Assembly (NCBI GenBank): GCA_965220615.1
Contig: CBDCQL010000002.1
Coordinates: 1,426,001-1,490,000, forward strand
DNA length: 64,000 nt
Source of the DNA: JAGWBD01 sp965220615
GTDB lineage: Bacteria; Chloroflexota; Anaerolineae; Aggregatilineales; Phototrophicaceae
Reading direction: 5' to 3'
Notes under the pieces: model-generated
What the model saw: only the letters and a program-made list of their open reading frames with translations
What the model was told of the DNA's origin: nothing
Databases searched by the model: none
In this document: one piece after another, positions 28,001 to 37,497 of the stretch
How positions within the stretch are numbered: the stretch's first letter is position 1
Layout of the letters: each line of letters starts with the position of its first letter
Translations under genes and position numbers: made by a program

Positions 28001-28794
28001 GTCGGGTCTCCCTGATTGCGGTAGGTAATTTGCCCCGGCAGTGGACTCGTCGCTGACCAGCCACCGTCCACAACCAGGGTCTGGCCGGTGACGTAGGCCG
28101 CCTCGGGCGACAGCAGATAAAGCGCTGCGGCGGCAATTTCCTCCGCCCGGCCCACGCGTCGCAGGGGGATTTCATTGCCCCAGGTGTTTTCGAAGTCCGG
28201 ATCATCTTCCAGATTCCGCGGCGTCAGAATGGCCCCGGGCGCGATGCTGTTGATTGTGATCCCGTGGGGCGAAAGAGTGTGCACCAAGCTGCGCGCCAGC
28301 ATGCGCAGGGCGGCCTTGGTCATACCGTAGGCTTCCAGATGATGCACGGCCTGCAGGCCGGTTACCGACGACATGAGCACTATGCGGCCGCCCTCGCCCT
28401 GCTCACGCATTTGACGGGCTGCGGCCTGCGCCAGAAAAAAGGACCCTCGCAGGTTGAGGTTCAGCACCCGCTCCAGCGCAGCAGGCTCGTAGTCGAAAAA
28501 ATCGCCATAAAGGGTCAGCCCGGCGTTGGCGACGGCGAAGTCCAGACGCCCCCAGGCGTCCACCGCCGTGGCGACCATTCTGCGGATGACGGCCACGTCA
28601 CCGGCGTCCCCGGCGAAAGACCGGCAGTCACCGCCAGTAGCGCGAACGCACTCAGCGGCAGAGTTGGCGCGCTCGCCGTTGATGTCATTGAGCAGGACCT
28701 GCGCGCCTTCAAAGGCGAGCTGCCGGGCGATTTCCAGGCCGATGCCTTCTCCCGCGCCCGTGACCAGGGCGACCCGCCCGTCGAAGCGTCCCAT
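27997..28794 (-). CDS. SDR dehydrogenase, probable sugar 1-dehydrogenase
   Basis: A 265-aa classical SDR with VTGAGEGIGLEIA (cofactor), VANAG, catalytic MSSV and YGMTK, and PGAILTPRN. It is the first gene of the operon with the FAH dehydratase (4-base overlap) and uxaA. In a Weimberg-type route it would oxidise an aldopentose at C1 to the lactone. 4-dehydrogenation of a ketodeoxy acid is an alternative in diketo pathways. Start: ATG at 28794 with GAGG 6 bases upstream. No lactonase gene is recognised nearby; hydrolysis may be spontaneous or encoded elsewhere. Confidence 0.78.
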   Translation of the reverse strand: MGRFDGRVALVTGAGEGIGLEIARQLAFEGAQVLLNDINGERANSAAECVRATGGDCRSFAGDAGDVAVIRRMVATAVDAWGRLDFAVANAGLTLYGDFFDYEPAALERVLNLNLRGSFFLAQAAARQMREQGEGGRIVLMSSVTGLQAVHHLEAYGMTKAALRMLARSLVHTLSPHGITINSIAPGAILTPRNLEDDPDFENTWGNEIPLRRVGRAEEIAAAALYLLSPEAAYVTGQTLVVDGGWSATSPLPGQITYRNQGDPT

Positions 28795-28797
28795 GCA

Positions 28798-28852
28798 TTG
28801 CCTCACACCGGATTCCCGCGCTAGTATAGCCAGCCCTGCCCGTGCATCACAA
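28798..28852. promoter_or_regulatory. Overlapping divergent promoters, SDR-FAH-uxaA and yjhG-KGSADH operons
   Basis: Minus strand: -35 TTGTGA (28847-28852), 18-base spacer, -10 TATACT (28823-28828), pointing at the SDR. Plus strand: -35 TTGCCT (28798-28803), 18-base spacer, -10 TAGTAT (28822-28827), pointing at the dehydratase. The two -10 boxes occupy the same bases, so the operons would compete for polymerase or share one regulator. Confidence 0.45.
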
Positions 28853-28865
28853 CAGACGGAAAGCC

Positions 28866-30890
28866 ATGAGCGGACCGGTCGCCATACCAGCCCTGAAGGA
28901 CATCCTGGCTGACGACGCGCCGGCTACCCGTAGCGTGGGTCAGGGGCCTGCTGGCGCCTTGCCTCTCACGGAAGACATGTTGCTGAATGCCGGCAGCGGT
29001 CACCTCTTCGGGATGACGCAAAACGCCGGTATGGGCTGGGATCCCGCCGAGGTCGCCCGGCCGCAGTATCTCATTCTCAGCACCCAGGGCGGCCTGCGCG
29101 CCGACGATGGTCGACCCCTGGCGCTGGGCTACCACACCGGTCACTGGGAGGTCGGCCTGCTGGTCCGGGCCGCCGCCGAGACCCTCCACGAGCAGGGCGG
29201 GCTACCCTTCGCCGCCCACTGCAGCGACCCCTGCGACGGGCGCACGCAGGGCACCGAAGGCATGATGGACAGCCTGCCCTACCGCAACGACGCGGCTATC
29301 GTGCTGCGCCGCCTGATCCGTTCCCTGCCTCTGCGCAAGGGCGTGCTGGGCGTGGCCACCTGTGACAAGGGCCTGCCGGCCATGTTACTGGCCCTCGCCG
29401 GCAGCGCCTGGCTGCCCGGCGTCATCGTTCCGGGCGGCGTCACACTGCCGGCGGTGGACGCCGAGGATGCCGGTACCGTGCAGACCATCGGTGCGCGTTT
29501 CAGCCACGATCTGATCACCCTGGACTATGCCGCCACCATGGGTTGCCGCGCCTGCGGTTCGCCTGGCGGAGGCTGTCAGTTCCTTGGCACCGCGGCCAGC
29601 GCACAGGTGGTCGCCGAAGCGCTGGGGCTTTCGCTGCCTCACAGCGCGCTTGCGCCTTCGGGAGAACCCGTCTGGCTGGAGATGGCGCGGCGCTCGGCCC
29701 TGGCGCTGTTGCGGCAGGAGTCGCTCGGCCTCACCATGGCCGACGTACTGACCCCGACTGCATTAGAAAACGCGATGCTGGTGCATGCGGCCTTCGGTGG
29801 CTCCACCAACCTGTTGCTGCATATCCCGGCCATCGCCCACGCCGCCGGTCTGCCCCGCCCCACTGTGGCGGACTGGACTAGCGTCAACCGCGCCGCGCCG
29901 CGCCTGGTGGACGCCTTGCCCAACGGCCCCCGCAACCATCCGACCGTGCAAGTCTTCCTCGCCGGCGGCGTGCCCGAAGTGATGCTGCACCTGCGCGCCC
30001 GGGGCCTGCTGGATGCATCGGCCCTGACAGTCACCGGCGCCAGCCTGGGCGAGCATCTGGACTGGTGGGAGCAGAGCGAGCGCCGCGCCAGCCTGCGCCG
30101 ACAACTGCGCGAGCGCGACGGCGTGGACCCGGATGACGTCATCATGTCGCCGGACAGCGCGCGGCGACGCGGTCTGTCCAGCACAGTCGTCTTTCCCGTT
30201 GGGAACCTGGCGCCGGAAGGTTCGGTCGTCAAGGCTACCGCCATCGATCCGGAACTGCTTGGCGACGACGGTGTCTATCGTCACAGCGGAGCGGCGCGGG
30301 TCTTCACTTCCGAGCGCGAGGCCATCGCCGCCATCAAGGGCCAGTCGGAGCGTCGCGTCCAGGCCGGTGAGGTGCTGGTCGTGATCGGCATCGGCCCGGC
30401 CGGCACAGGCATGGAAGAGACCTATCAGCTGACTTCGGCGCTCAAGTTTCTGCCCTGGGGCAAACACGTGCCCCTGTTGACCGATGCGCGTTTTTCCGGC
30501 GTTTCGACGGGTGCCTGCATCGGCCACGTCGGCCCCGAGGCGCTGGCAGGAGGCCCGATCGGCAAACTGCGCGACGGCGATGTCGTGACCATTCGCATCG
30601 ACCGAACGACACTTGAGGGCAGTCTGGACCTCGTCGCCACGGCGGAGGGGCCGCTCGAATCCACGGAGGCTGCCGCCCTGCTGGCGAGTCGCGGCCCTCA
30701 TCCGGCGCTGGCGCCACATCCGCACTTGCCCGACGACACTCGCCTCTGGGCGGCATTGCAGGCCACCAGCGGCGGCACCTGGGCGGGCTGCATTTATGAC
30801 AGCGAGAAGATTCTGGCCACGCTGGAAGCCGGTCAACGCGCGCTCGCCGAAGAAGCAGGCGCGACGATGGAAAAGGAGCAGACCCCGTGA
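28866..30890 (+). CDS. YjhG/YagF-type D-xylonate (pentonate) dehydratase, IlvD/Edd family
   Basis: A 674-aa dehydratase of the YjhG/YagF branch, longer than IlvD and Edd. Segments such as LALGYHTGHWEVGLLVRAAAE, HCSDPCDGRTQGTEGM, GVATCDKGLPAM and MGCRACGSPGGGCQFLGTA hold the cysteines expected to bind the Fe-S cluster. HAAFGGSTNLLLHIPAIAH is also typical. It dehydrates D-xylonate or a similar pentonate to a 2-keto-3-deoxy acid. The ATG at 28866 follows GGAAAG. The stop overlaps the GTG of the aldehyde dehydrogenase, so both are made together. Confidence 0.88.
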   Translation: MSGPVAIPALKDILADDAPATRSVGQGPAGALPLTEDMLLNAGSGHLFGMTQNAGMGWDPAEVARPQYLILSTQGGLRADDGRPLALGYHTGHWEVGLLVRAAAETLHEQGGLPFAAHCSDPCDGRTQGTEGMMDSLPYRNDAAIVLRRLIRSLPLRKGVLGVATCDKGLPAMLLALAGSAWLPGVIVPGGVTLPAVDAEDAGTVQTIGARFSHDLITLDYAATMGCRACGSPGGGCQFLGTAASAQVVAEALGLSLPHSALAPSGEPVWLEMARRSALALLRQESLGLTMADVLTPTALENAMLVHAAFGGSTNLLLHIPAIAHAAGLPRPTVADWTSVNRAAPRLVDALPNGPRNHPTVQVFLAGGVPEVMLHLRARGLLDASALTVTGASLGEHLDWWEQSERRASLRRQLRERDGVDPDDVIMSPDSARRRGLSSTVVFPVGNLAPEGSVVKATAIDPELLGDDGVYRHSGAARVFTSEREAIAAIKGQSERRVQAGEVLVVIGIGPAGTGMEETYQLTSALKFLPWGKHVPLLTDARFSGVSTGACIGHVGPEALAGGPIGKLRDGDVVTIRIDRTTLEGSLDLVATAEGPLESTEAAALLASRGPHPALAPHPHLPDDTRLWAALQATSGGTWAGCIYDSEKILATLEAGQRALAEEAGATMEKEQTP

Positions 30891-32476
30891 CAGCAGGCAA
30901 AAACAGCATTGCAGGTGAATGGCAGGCGGCCGGCAGCCATTTCTTCCACAGCGTGGATCCGCGGACGCGCCAGCCGGGAGAGACCCGCTTCTACAACGCT
31001 ACGGCGCAGGAGATTGACGCGGCAGTGCGGGCGGCAGCGGACGCCTTTACGTCGACACGCCTCTTTCCCGCGACTACTTTGGCGGATTTCCTCGATACCA
31101 CCACGGAGGAAATTGAGGCCATCGCCGATTCGCTCGTCGCCACGGCAGATGCGGAGACCGCCCTCGGCAGCGTTCGTCTGAACGGCGAACTGGCGCGCAC
31201 AACAGGCCAGTTGCGAGCCTTCTCGGCCCTGCTGCGCGAAGGCTCGCACGTGGAGGCCGTCATCGACACGGCGCTGCCGGACCGGACGCCGCTGCCGCGT
31301 CCGGACATTCGGCGTATGCTGCTTCCGCTGGGGCCCGTGGCCGTGTTCTCGGCCAGCAATTTCCCCTTCGCTTTCGCCACCGCCGGAGGGGACAGCGCCG
31401 CTGCCTTTGCCGCCGGCTGCCCGGTCATCGTCAAGGGCCATCCCGGACACCCGGCCACCAGTGAACTTTTTGCCCATGCGATCAACGCCGCGGTAAGCGC
31501 CTGCGGCTTTCCGCCCGGTTTCTTTTCGCTGCTGCAGGGCGATGGGCATGACGTGGGTCGCAATCTCGTCGAACACCCCTTTCTCGAAGCCGTGGGCTTC
31601 ACCGGCTCGCTGAGGGGCGGCCGCGCCCTGCACGACGTCGCTGCGCAAAGGCCGCGGCCGATTCCCGTTTTCGCAGAGATGGGCAGCATCAACCCGGTCG
31701 TCATCACCGCCGGCGCCCTCGCCGAACGCGGCGAGGAAATCGTCCGGGGGCTGGCCGCTTCCGCGACCCTGGGCGTCGGTCAGTTCTGCACGAACCCGGG
31801 CCTGGTCCTGCTACCGGCCGGCGAGGCTGCCAGCCTGTTCATCACCGCCTGTCGCGATGCCATGTTGACCGCCGAACCGGGAATCCTGCTCAATGCCGCC
31901 GTGGAAAGTGGTCTCGTCCAGAGTGTGGGTCGCAGCGCCATCCTGGACAACGTGCAGACCCATGTACGCGAGGAATCTGTACAGGCAGAAGGCTACTCTT
32001 ACCCGCATACGGTGATGTGTACGGATGCGATAACCTTTCTGGAAAGCCCCGACCTGCAGGAAGAGCACTTCGGCCCCGTCACACTCTTCGTCACCTGGGA
32101 CGGCCAGGACGAACTCGACGGCCTGCTTCGTTCCCTGGAAGGTCAGTTGACCGGCAGCATCCATTGCGGCAGCGATGAAGCGGAGTCCCTGCGGCCCCTG
32201 CTGGACGCCATGCGCGAGAAGGTCGGTCGTCTCGTCTGGAATGGCTACCCGACCGGCGTAGAAGTGACGGCAGCCATGCACCATGGCGGCCCATGGCCGG
32301 CAACCAGCGCTGCGGGCACGACCTCGGTGGGCACAAACGCCATTCGCCGCTTCATGCGCCCGGTCGCCTGGCAGGACGTACCGGACGAGCTCTTGCCGGA
32401 GGCTCTGCAAAACAGCAATCCACTGGACATCGTGCGGCTCGTGAACGGTGAGTTGACGCGCGAACCGCTTTCCTGA
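30887..32476 (+). CDS. 2-oxoglutarate semialdehyde dehydrogenase (NADP+ aldehyde dehydrogenase)
   Basis: A 529-aa aldehyde dehydrogenase. Active-site residues are Asn158 in ASNFPFAF, Lys183 in VIVKGHPGHP, Glu264 in FAEMGSINPVV and the nucleophile Cys301 in GVGQFCTNPG. The HPGHP and AEMGSINPV variants mark the KGSADH group rather than general ALDHs. It oxidises 2-oxoglutarate semialdehyde to 2-oxoglutarate, the final step of the Weimberg pathway. It is coupled to the YjhG-type dehydratase by a GTGA overlap, and converges on the ABC exporter genes with an 8-base gap. Confidence 0.87.
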   Translation: MTAGKNSIAGEWQAAGSHFFHSVDPRTRQPGETRFYNATAQEIDAAVRAAADAFTSTRLFPATTLADFLDTTTEEIEAIADSLVATADAETALGSVRLNGELARTTGQLRAFSALLREGSHVEAVIDTALPDRTPLPRPDIRRMLLPLGPVAVFSASNFPFAFATAGGDSAAAFAAGCPVIVKGHPGHPATSELFAHAINAAVSACGFPPGFFSLLQGDGHDVGRNLVEHPFLEAVGFTGSLRGGRALHDVAAQRPRPIPVFAEMGSINPVVITAGALAERGEEIVRGLAASATLGVGQFCTNPGLVLLPAGEAASLFITACRDAMLTAEPGILLNAAVESGLVQSVGRSAILDNVQTHVREESVQAEGYSYPHTVMCTDAITFLESPDLQEEHFGPVTLFVTWDGQDELDGLLRSLEGQLTGSIHCGSDEAESLRPLLDAMREKVGRLVWNGYPTGVEVTAAMHHGGPWPATSAAGTTSVGTNAIRRFMRPVAWQDVPDELLPEALQNSNPLDIVRLVNGELTREPLS

Positions 32477-32484
32477 AGGGCGGC

Positions 32485-34407
32485 TCAGCCGGCGCCGACG
32501 CTGCCTTCGGCCAGGCGGCCGTTTCCCGCGACGGGCGCCGCCACGTCTTCATCGCGAAACTGGCTCATGTACAGGGCATGGTAGGCGCCACCCTGCGCCA
32601 GCAATTCGCGATGCGTGCCGCGTTCGATGATCTCCCCATCCTGCAAGAGCAGCACCTGATCCGCATTGCGGATGGTGCTCAGACGATGGGCGATGACAAA
32701 ACTGGTGCGCCCTTCCAGCAAGCGCTCGAAAGCCTTCTGGATCAGGCGTTCGGTCCGCGTATCCACGCTTGAGGTCGCCTCGTCCAGGATCAGGATGCGC
32801 GGGCTCATCAGGGCGACGCGCGCAATGGCGAGGAGCTGTCGCTGCCCCTGGCTCAGGCCGCTGCCACGTTCGCCCAGCACAGTCTGGTATCCGTCGGGCA
32901 GACGCTCAATGAAGCTGTCTGCCGCCACCAGACGGGCCGCGGCGATAACTTCCTCGTCACTGGCGTCAGGACGACCGAGGCGAATGTTGTTCAGGACGGT
33001 ATCCGAAAACAGAAAGTTGTCCTGCAGCACGACGCCGATTTGCCGGCGCAGACTTTCGACCTGCACGTCACGCACGTCATGGCCGTCGATGCGGACCGCG
33101 CCGGAACTGACATCGTAGAAGCGCGGCAGCAGGTTGATGATGGTGGTCTTGCCCGCGCCGGTGGGCCCGACGATGGCGATGATCTCGCCGGGTTTCGCCT
33201 CAAAACTGATGTCCTTCAGCACCGGCTCACCGGCCACGTATTCCGCCGCGACCCTCTCGTAGCGCACGTTTCCCTCCACGGGGGGCATGGGAAGCGCATC
33301 CGGAGGGTCGCTAATCTCCACGTCCTCGTCCATCAGCCCGAAGATGCGCTCGCCGCCGGCGATGGCACTCTGCACGTTGGTCCACAGCACGGCGATTTGC
33401 TGAATGGGTTGGCTGAAACGTTGCGAAAAGGCCACGAAAGCGAACACCGTTCCCAGCGATATGGCCGAACCGCCCAACAGAGGCTCGTCGCGCAGCACGG
33501 CGATCCCCCCGGCCAACACGACAATGGCCAGTGCCACGAATCCCAGCGCTTCCAGCACCGGGCTCAGGGCGCTGGTGAAGGCCGCCGCGCGAATGTTGGC
33601 CTCGCGATTGGCGGCGTTGGAACGCTCGAAGTCCGCGATCGATTCATCCTCGCGGTTGAAGGCCTGCGCCTCGCGGGCGCCGGCGATGCTCTCCTGCAGG
33701 TCCGCGTTTACCGTGCCCATCTCCAACCTCGCCTGACGGAAGGCCTTGCGCGCCTGGTTCGAGAAGTACAGTGTGGCGACGGCCATGACCGGGACAATCG
33801 CCAGGCTAATCAGGGCGTAGGTGATGTTGGTCTCCAGCATGCGCACCATGATCCACACGATGATCAGGACGCCGGAGATCACCTGCATCAGCGCGAAGCT
33901 GAAGGCCTGCTCGATCGTGTCAGAGTCATTGGTGACGCGACTCATGATGTCGCCGGCCTCATTCCTCGCGTAGAAGCCCATGGAGAGGCGGTGAATGTGA
34001 CGGAACAGGTCCTGGCGCATGTGGCGCAAGACGTGTTGCCCGGTCCAGGACATGGCGTAAAAGGCCAGACCGGCCAGCGCGGAACCGGCCAGGGTGATCG
34101 CCAGCAAGGCGACAATCAGGCCGCCGAGGCCCAGCAGGCGGGCCTCTTCATTTATGTCCGGCGTGACGGACGCAAACCAGCAGTTGGCCGGGTCCCGGGG
34201 GAAGAGGTAGCAGTCCACCGACTGGCCGATCAACTCCGGCGTGACCACCTGGGTCCACGCCTGGGCGGTAATCAGGATCAACGCCAGGGCGGCGCCCGGC
34301 CAGTGCTGACGAAAGTAGCTGCCGAAGCGCGCGAGGGTCTCGCCGAGGTCTTTCGGCTTGAGCGTTTCGCGTTCAAAGAGACGGCGGCCGCCGTCCATGC
34401 CCATCAT
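32485..34407 (-). CDS. ABC exporter half-transporter with intact ATP site (TMD-NBD)
   Basis: A 640-aa type IV (MsbA-like) ABC exporter subunit with about six N-terminal membrane helices and a C-terminal nucleotide-binding domain. The NBD is complete: Walker A GPTGAGKTTI, signature LSQGQRQLLA, Walker B LILDEATS with catalytic Glu, and H-loop VIAHRLST. A ~30-residue insert with several acidic and Cys residues lies between the first two helices. It overlaps the partner gene by 4 bases (ATGA) and is translated second. Together they look like a heterodimeric multidrug or lipid exporter of the TM287/288 or BmrCD type; substrate unknown. Confidence 0.9.
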   Translation of the reverse strand: MMGMDGGRRLFERETLKPKDLGETLARFGSYFRQHWPGAALALILITAQAWTQVVTPELIGQSVDCYLFPRDPANCWFASVTPDINEEARLLGLGGLIVALLAITLAGSALAGLAFYAMSWTGQHVLRHMRQDLFRHIHRLSMGFYARNEAGDIMSRVTNDSDTIEQAFSFALMQVISGVLIIVWIMVRMLETNITYALISLAIVPVMAVATLYFSNQARKAFRQARLEMGTVNADLQESIAGAREAQAFNREDESIADFERSNAANREANIRAAAFTSALSPVLEALGFVALAIVVLAGGIAVLRDEPLLGGSAISLGTVFAFVAFSQRFSQPIQQIAVLWTNVQSAIAGGERIFGLMDEDVEISDPPDALPMPPVEGNVRYERVAAEYVAGEPVLKDISFEAKPGEIIAIVGPTGAGKTTIINLLPRFYDVSSGAVRIDGHDVRDVQVESLRRQIGVVLQDNFLFSDTVLNNIRLGRPDASDEEVIAAARLVAADSFIERLPDGYQTVLGERGSGLSQGQRQLLAIARVALMSPRILILDEATSSVDTRTERLIQKAFERLLEGRTSFVIAHRLSTIRNADQVLLLQDGEIIERGTHRELLAQGGAYHALYMSQFRDEDVAAPVAGNGRLAEGSVGAG

Positions 34408-36374
34408 GCGCCGTCGGCCTCCACACTCACGTCCTCAACCAGTTGGGACCTGTAAATCTCGGCGTAGAGGGCGCTGTCTTCCATAAGCTCCGCGTGCGTG
34501 CCCATGGCCGCCACGGCGCCGCGATCCAGCACGAGAATCAGGTCCGCGCCCAGCACCGTGCTGATGCGTTGGGCAATGACGAAACTGGTACGGCCCTGCA
34601 TCAGGTTGTCCAGGGCCTGCTGGATGCGTCTCTCGGTCGCGAAGTCCACGGCACTGGTCGAATCGTCCAGAATGAGCAAATGCGGATCGAGCAACAGGGC
34701 CCGGGCGATGGCGATGCGCTGTTTCTGGCCGCCGGAAAGCGTGGCGCCCCGTTCGCCCACCGACGTCGCGTAGCCTTCCGGGAACTCCATGATGAAATGA
34801 TGCGCGGCGGCGGCGCGGGCGGCCGCCTGCACTTCTTCCATGGTGGCGTCCGGTCGGCCAAAGGCGATGTTGTCCTGAATGCTGCCGCTGAATAGATTGG
34901 TCTCCTGCAGCACGATGCCGATCTGCGAACGCAGGCTGTCGAGCGTCGCGTCGCGGATGTCCATGCCGTCAATGCGCACGAAGCCTTCAGTGACGTCGTA
35001 AAAACGTGGAATCAGGTTGATGATGGTCGTCTTGCCGCTGCCCGTGGCCCCCAGCAGGGCCACCGTCTGACCGGCCCGAACGCTGAAACTGACGTCGTCC
35101 AGAACGTTTTCGCCGGACTCAAAATAGCGGAAGGTGACCCCCTCGAACTCGACGTCGCCGGCGATGGTGGGCAGGTCCCGGGCTCCGGGCCGGTTACGGA
35201 CTTCACTCTCGGTGTCCAGTATTTCAAAAATGCGCGTGGCCGAGGCGGCGGCCTGGGCCATCAGGGAAATGATGAAGCCCAGCTGACCGAGGGGGAAGAA
35301 AATGTAAATCAGGTACAGGGCGAAGGACTGGTATTCGCCAAGACCGATCAGACCGGGAATGATCTGTCGGCCGGCGAAGTAGAGGACGACAACCTGACCC
35401 ACGTTGGCCAGCATGAAGATCAGCGGGAAGAGTACGGAAAAGGTGCGGCTGATGCGCAGGCGTTGCGCCATCAGGACGTTGGTGGCCTCGTCGAAGCGTT
35501 CCTGTTCGCGCTGTTCCCGCACAAAGGACTTGACGACGCGAATTCCGGCCACATTTTCCTGCAGTATCGTGTTCAGCGCCGCCAGCAGTCGCTGCGACTT
35601 TTCAAAAAGGGGTTGCGCGATGCGGCCAAAGATGGCGAAGAAAATGATGGTGACCGGCAATATCGGAAAGATTGAAAGGGTCAACTGCCAGTTGGTCGAA
35701 AGCAGAATGATCAGAGTGGCGATCAACAGCAGAAAGGCCTGGACCGCCAGAATAAGCCCCTGGGCGATGAAAAGACGCACCTTTTCAACATCGTCGGTGG
35801 CGCGAATCATCAGTTGTCCGGTCTGGGTCCGGTCGTAATAGCTGAAAGACAGGCGTTGCAGACGGGAAAATATGTCGTTGCGCATGTCAAAGGCCGCGCC
35901 CTGCGAGGTCGCCTCGGCCATGTAGGTCTGCACGAAGGCGAAGACTGCACGCAGCACGGCGAAGACGATGATGGCGGCCACCCCATTGATCAGCAACGTT
36001 TCGGCCGCCTCCGAGGTGAGTTTCAGTTCATCGACGCTGGTGCCCATCAGCTGCGCCGATGCCCCCTGCACAAACTCCGGCAGGGCGAGAATCTGGTTGG
36101 CAGTCACGCCGTCCGTCACGGCGTTCACCATGTTTTGCACCAGGCGCGGCACGGCCAGCTGCGCCAGGGTCGCGACGACCAGGGCGCCATAAGCCAACGC
36201 GGCAGTCCGTCGCTGTCGCCGCAGATAGCCGACGGCGCGGCGCAAACCCGTCATGTCGACCGGCGGTCGACCGCCCCGGCGCCCCTGTTCGCCTCTGTTC
36301 GCAACTCTGGCCTGCAAGGTGGCCCTCCCTGACCAGGCGTCGATGGTGTCCCGGCCACTTCGCCTACCCAGCAT
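34404..36374 (-). CDS. ABC exporter half-transporter with degenerate ATP site (TMD-NBD)
   Basis: About 656 aa (616 from an internal ATG at 36254; neither start has a clear ribosome site). It has six predicted membrane helices and an NBD with Walker A GATGSGKTTI and signature LSGGQKQRIA. Two catalytic positions differ from the partner: Walker B is LILDDSTS, with Asp replacing the catalytic Glu, and the switch segment is VIAQRIST, with Gln replacing His. This is the known pattern of the degenerate subunit in heterodimeric exporters, so it should pair with the downstream gene product, with one hydrolytic and one regulatory site. Confidence 0.9.
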   Translation of the reverse strand: MLGRRSGRDTIDAWSGRATLQARVANRGEQGRRGGRPPVDMTGLRRAVGYLRRQRRTAALAYGALVVATLAQLAVPRLVQNMVNAVTDGVTANQILALPEFVQGASAQLMGTSVDELKLTSEAAETLLINGVAAIIVFAVLRAVFAFVQTYMAEATSQGAAFDMRNDIFSRLQRLSFSYYDRTQTGQLMIRATDDVEKVRLFIAQGLILAVQAFLLLIATLIILLSTNWQLTLSIFPILPVTIIFFAIFGRIAQPLFEKSQRLLAALNTILQENVAGIRVVKSFVREQREQERFDEATNVLMAQRLRISRTFSVLFPLIFMLANVGQVVVLYFAGRQIIPGLIGLGEYQSFALYLIYIFFPLGQLGFIISLMAQAAASATRIFEILDTESEVRNRPGARDLPTIAGDVEFEGVTFRYFESGENVLDDVSFSVRAGQTVALLGATGSGKTTIINLIPRFYDVTEGFVRIDGMDIRDATLDSLRSQIGIVLQETNLFSGSIQDNIAFGRPDATMEEVQAAARAAAAHHFIMEFPEGYATSVGERGATLSGGQKQRIAIARALLLDPHLLILDDSTSAVDFATERRIQQALDNLMQGRTSFVIAQRISTVLGADLILVLDRGAVAAMGTHAELMEDSALYAEIYRSQLVEDVSVEADGA

Positions 36375-36511
36375 AAAATCCGGCTGCCACTTTGACTAGT
36401 GCCACCTGCCCTGCTCATAAGACGTTAAGATTGCTGTGTTGCTGGCGGACCGGAGGCTGGCGCAACATAATACGCGCTGTTTGCAGGCAAAACGCTGGAG
36501 CAGGAGCCCAA

Positions 36512-37456
36512 ATGACGGAGTTTCCGCGCCAACCCCTGACGCAGACCGGACTGGAAGTGCCGCGCATCGCCCTGGGCTGTGCGCACATCGGCAAGAACGG
36601 CCGCGAAGAGGCCATCGGCATCGTGCACAGCGCGCTGGAGCTGGGTATCGACTATCTGGATACGGCCCCCCTGTACAAGACCGAGGAATATATCGGCGAG
36701 GCCCTGCAGGGCGTCCCGCGGGACAGCTATTTACTGGCCACCAAGATCGGTCGCCTGCCGGACGGGCAGGGCGGCTTCATCTTCGATTACAGTCGCGACG
36801 GCGTCCTGCGCAGCCTCGAAAACAGCCTGAACGCGCTGAGGATTGATCGCGTCGACATCCTGCACATTCACGACCCGGACGTCGAGGACAAGTACGAGGA
36901 GGCCATCAACCAGGGCTACCCTGCCCTGGACGAATTGCGCAGTCAGGGCGTCGTCAGCGCCATCGGCGCCGGCATGAACGAGTGGGAAATGGAGCTCGAT
37001 TTCTCGCGCGCCGGAAATTTTGACTGTTTCCTGCTGGCCGGTCGCTACACCTTGCTCGAACAAACGGCCCTGGGGGCCCTGCAGGAATGGCGGGAGCGCG
37101 GCATTGGCGTGTTTGCCGGCGGCATTTTCAACAGTGGCATCCTGGCCACCGGCGACAGCGAGATCGCTCGTTACAACTATGAAGTGGCGCCGCCCGACAT
37201 TCGCGCGAAGGCCCGTGAGCTGGAAAAGGTCTGCGTACGTCACCAGGTGCCGCTGAACGCCGCGGCCATCCAGTTCGTGTGGGCGCATCCGGCCTATACC
37301 ACCCTGATACCTGGTGCTGACCGGGTGCCTCAGGTCGCCGACAACCTCCGGGCGCTCGAATTCGATATCCCGCCTGAATTCTGGCAGGAACTGGTAGAAT
37401 GCGGCCTCGTGGACTCCGAAGCGCCCCTGCCCGGCACTCCCGGCGCCTGGTCCTGA
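36512..37456 (+). CDS. Aldo/keto reductase, D-threo-aldose (L-fucose) 1-dehydrogenase-like
   Basis: A 314-aa AKR with the catalytic tetrad visible: Asp50 and Tyr55 in YLDTAPLYKTEE, Lys78 in LLATKIGR, and His118 in DILHIHDPD. The FLLAGRYTLLEQ segment is typical of D-threo-aldose 1-dehydrogenases and pyridoxal 4-dehydrogenases. It would oxidise an aldose such as L-fucose to its lactone with NAD(P)+. ATG 36512 is preceded by GGAGCAGGAG. It is the first gene of a run with the 96-aa unknown, PhyH and galactonate-dehydratase genes, which suggests a non-phosphorylative sugar route. A possible -10 CATAAT lies at 36466-36471. Confidence 0.83.
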   Translation: MTEFPRQPLTQTGLEVPRIALGCAHIGKNGREEAIGIVHSALELGIDYLDTAPLYKTEEYIGEALQGVPRDSYLLATKIGRLPDGQGGFIFDYSRDGVLRSLENSLNALRIDRVDILHIHDPDVEDKYEEAINQGYPALDELRSQGVVSAIGAGMNEWEMELDFSRAGNFDCFLLAGRYTLLEQTALGALQEWRERGIGVFAGGIFNSGILATGDSEIARYNYEVAPPDIRAKARELEKVCVRHQVPLNAAAIQFVWAHPAYTTLIPGADRVPQVADNLRALEFDIPPEFWQELVECGLVDSEAPLPGTPGAWS

Positions 37457-37497
37457 AGTGAATGCCGGTCAAGCGCACTCAACAGACAGGAGGCAAC

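Noticed and set aside
36466..36471. CATAAT as a -10 for the AKR gene
   Set aside because: No acceptable -35 lies 16-19 bases upstream, so it was mentioned with the gene but not listed as a promoter.
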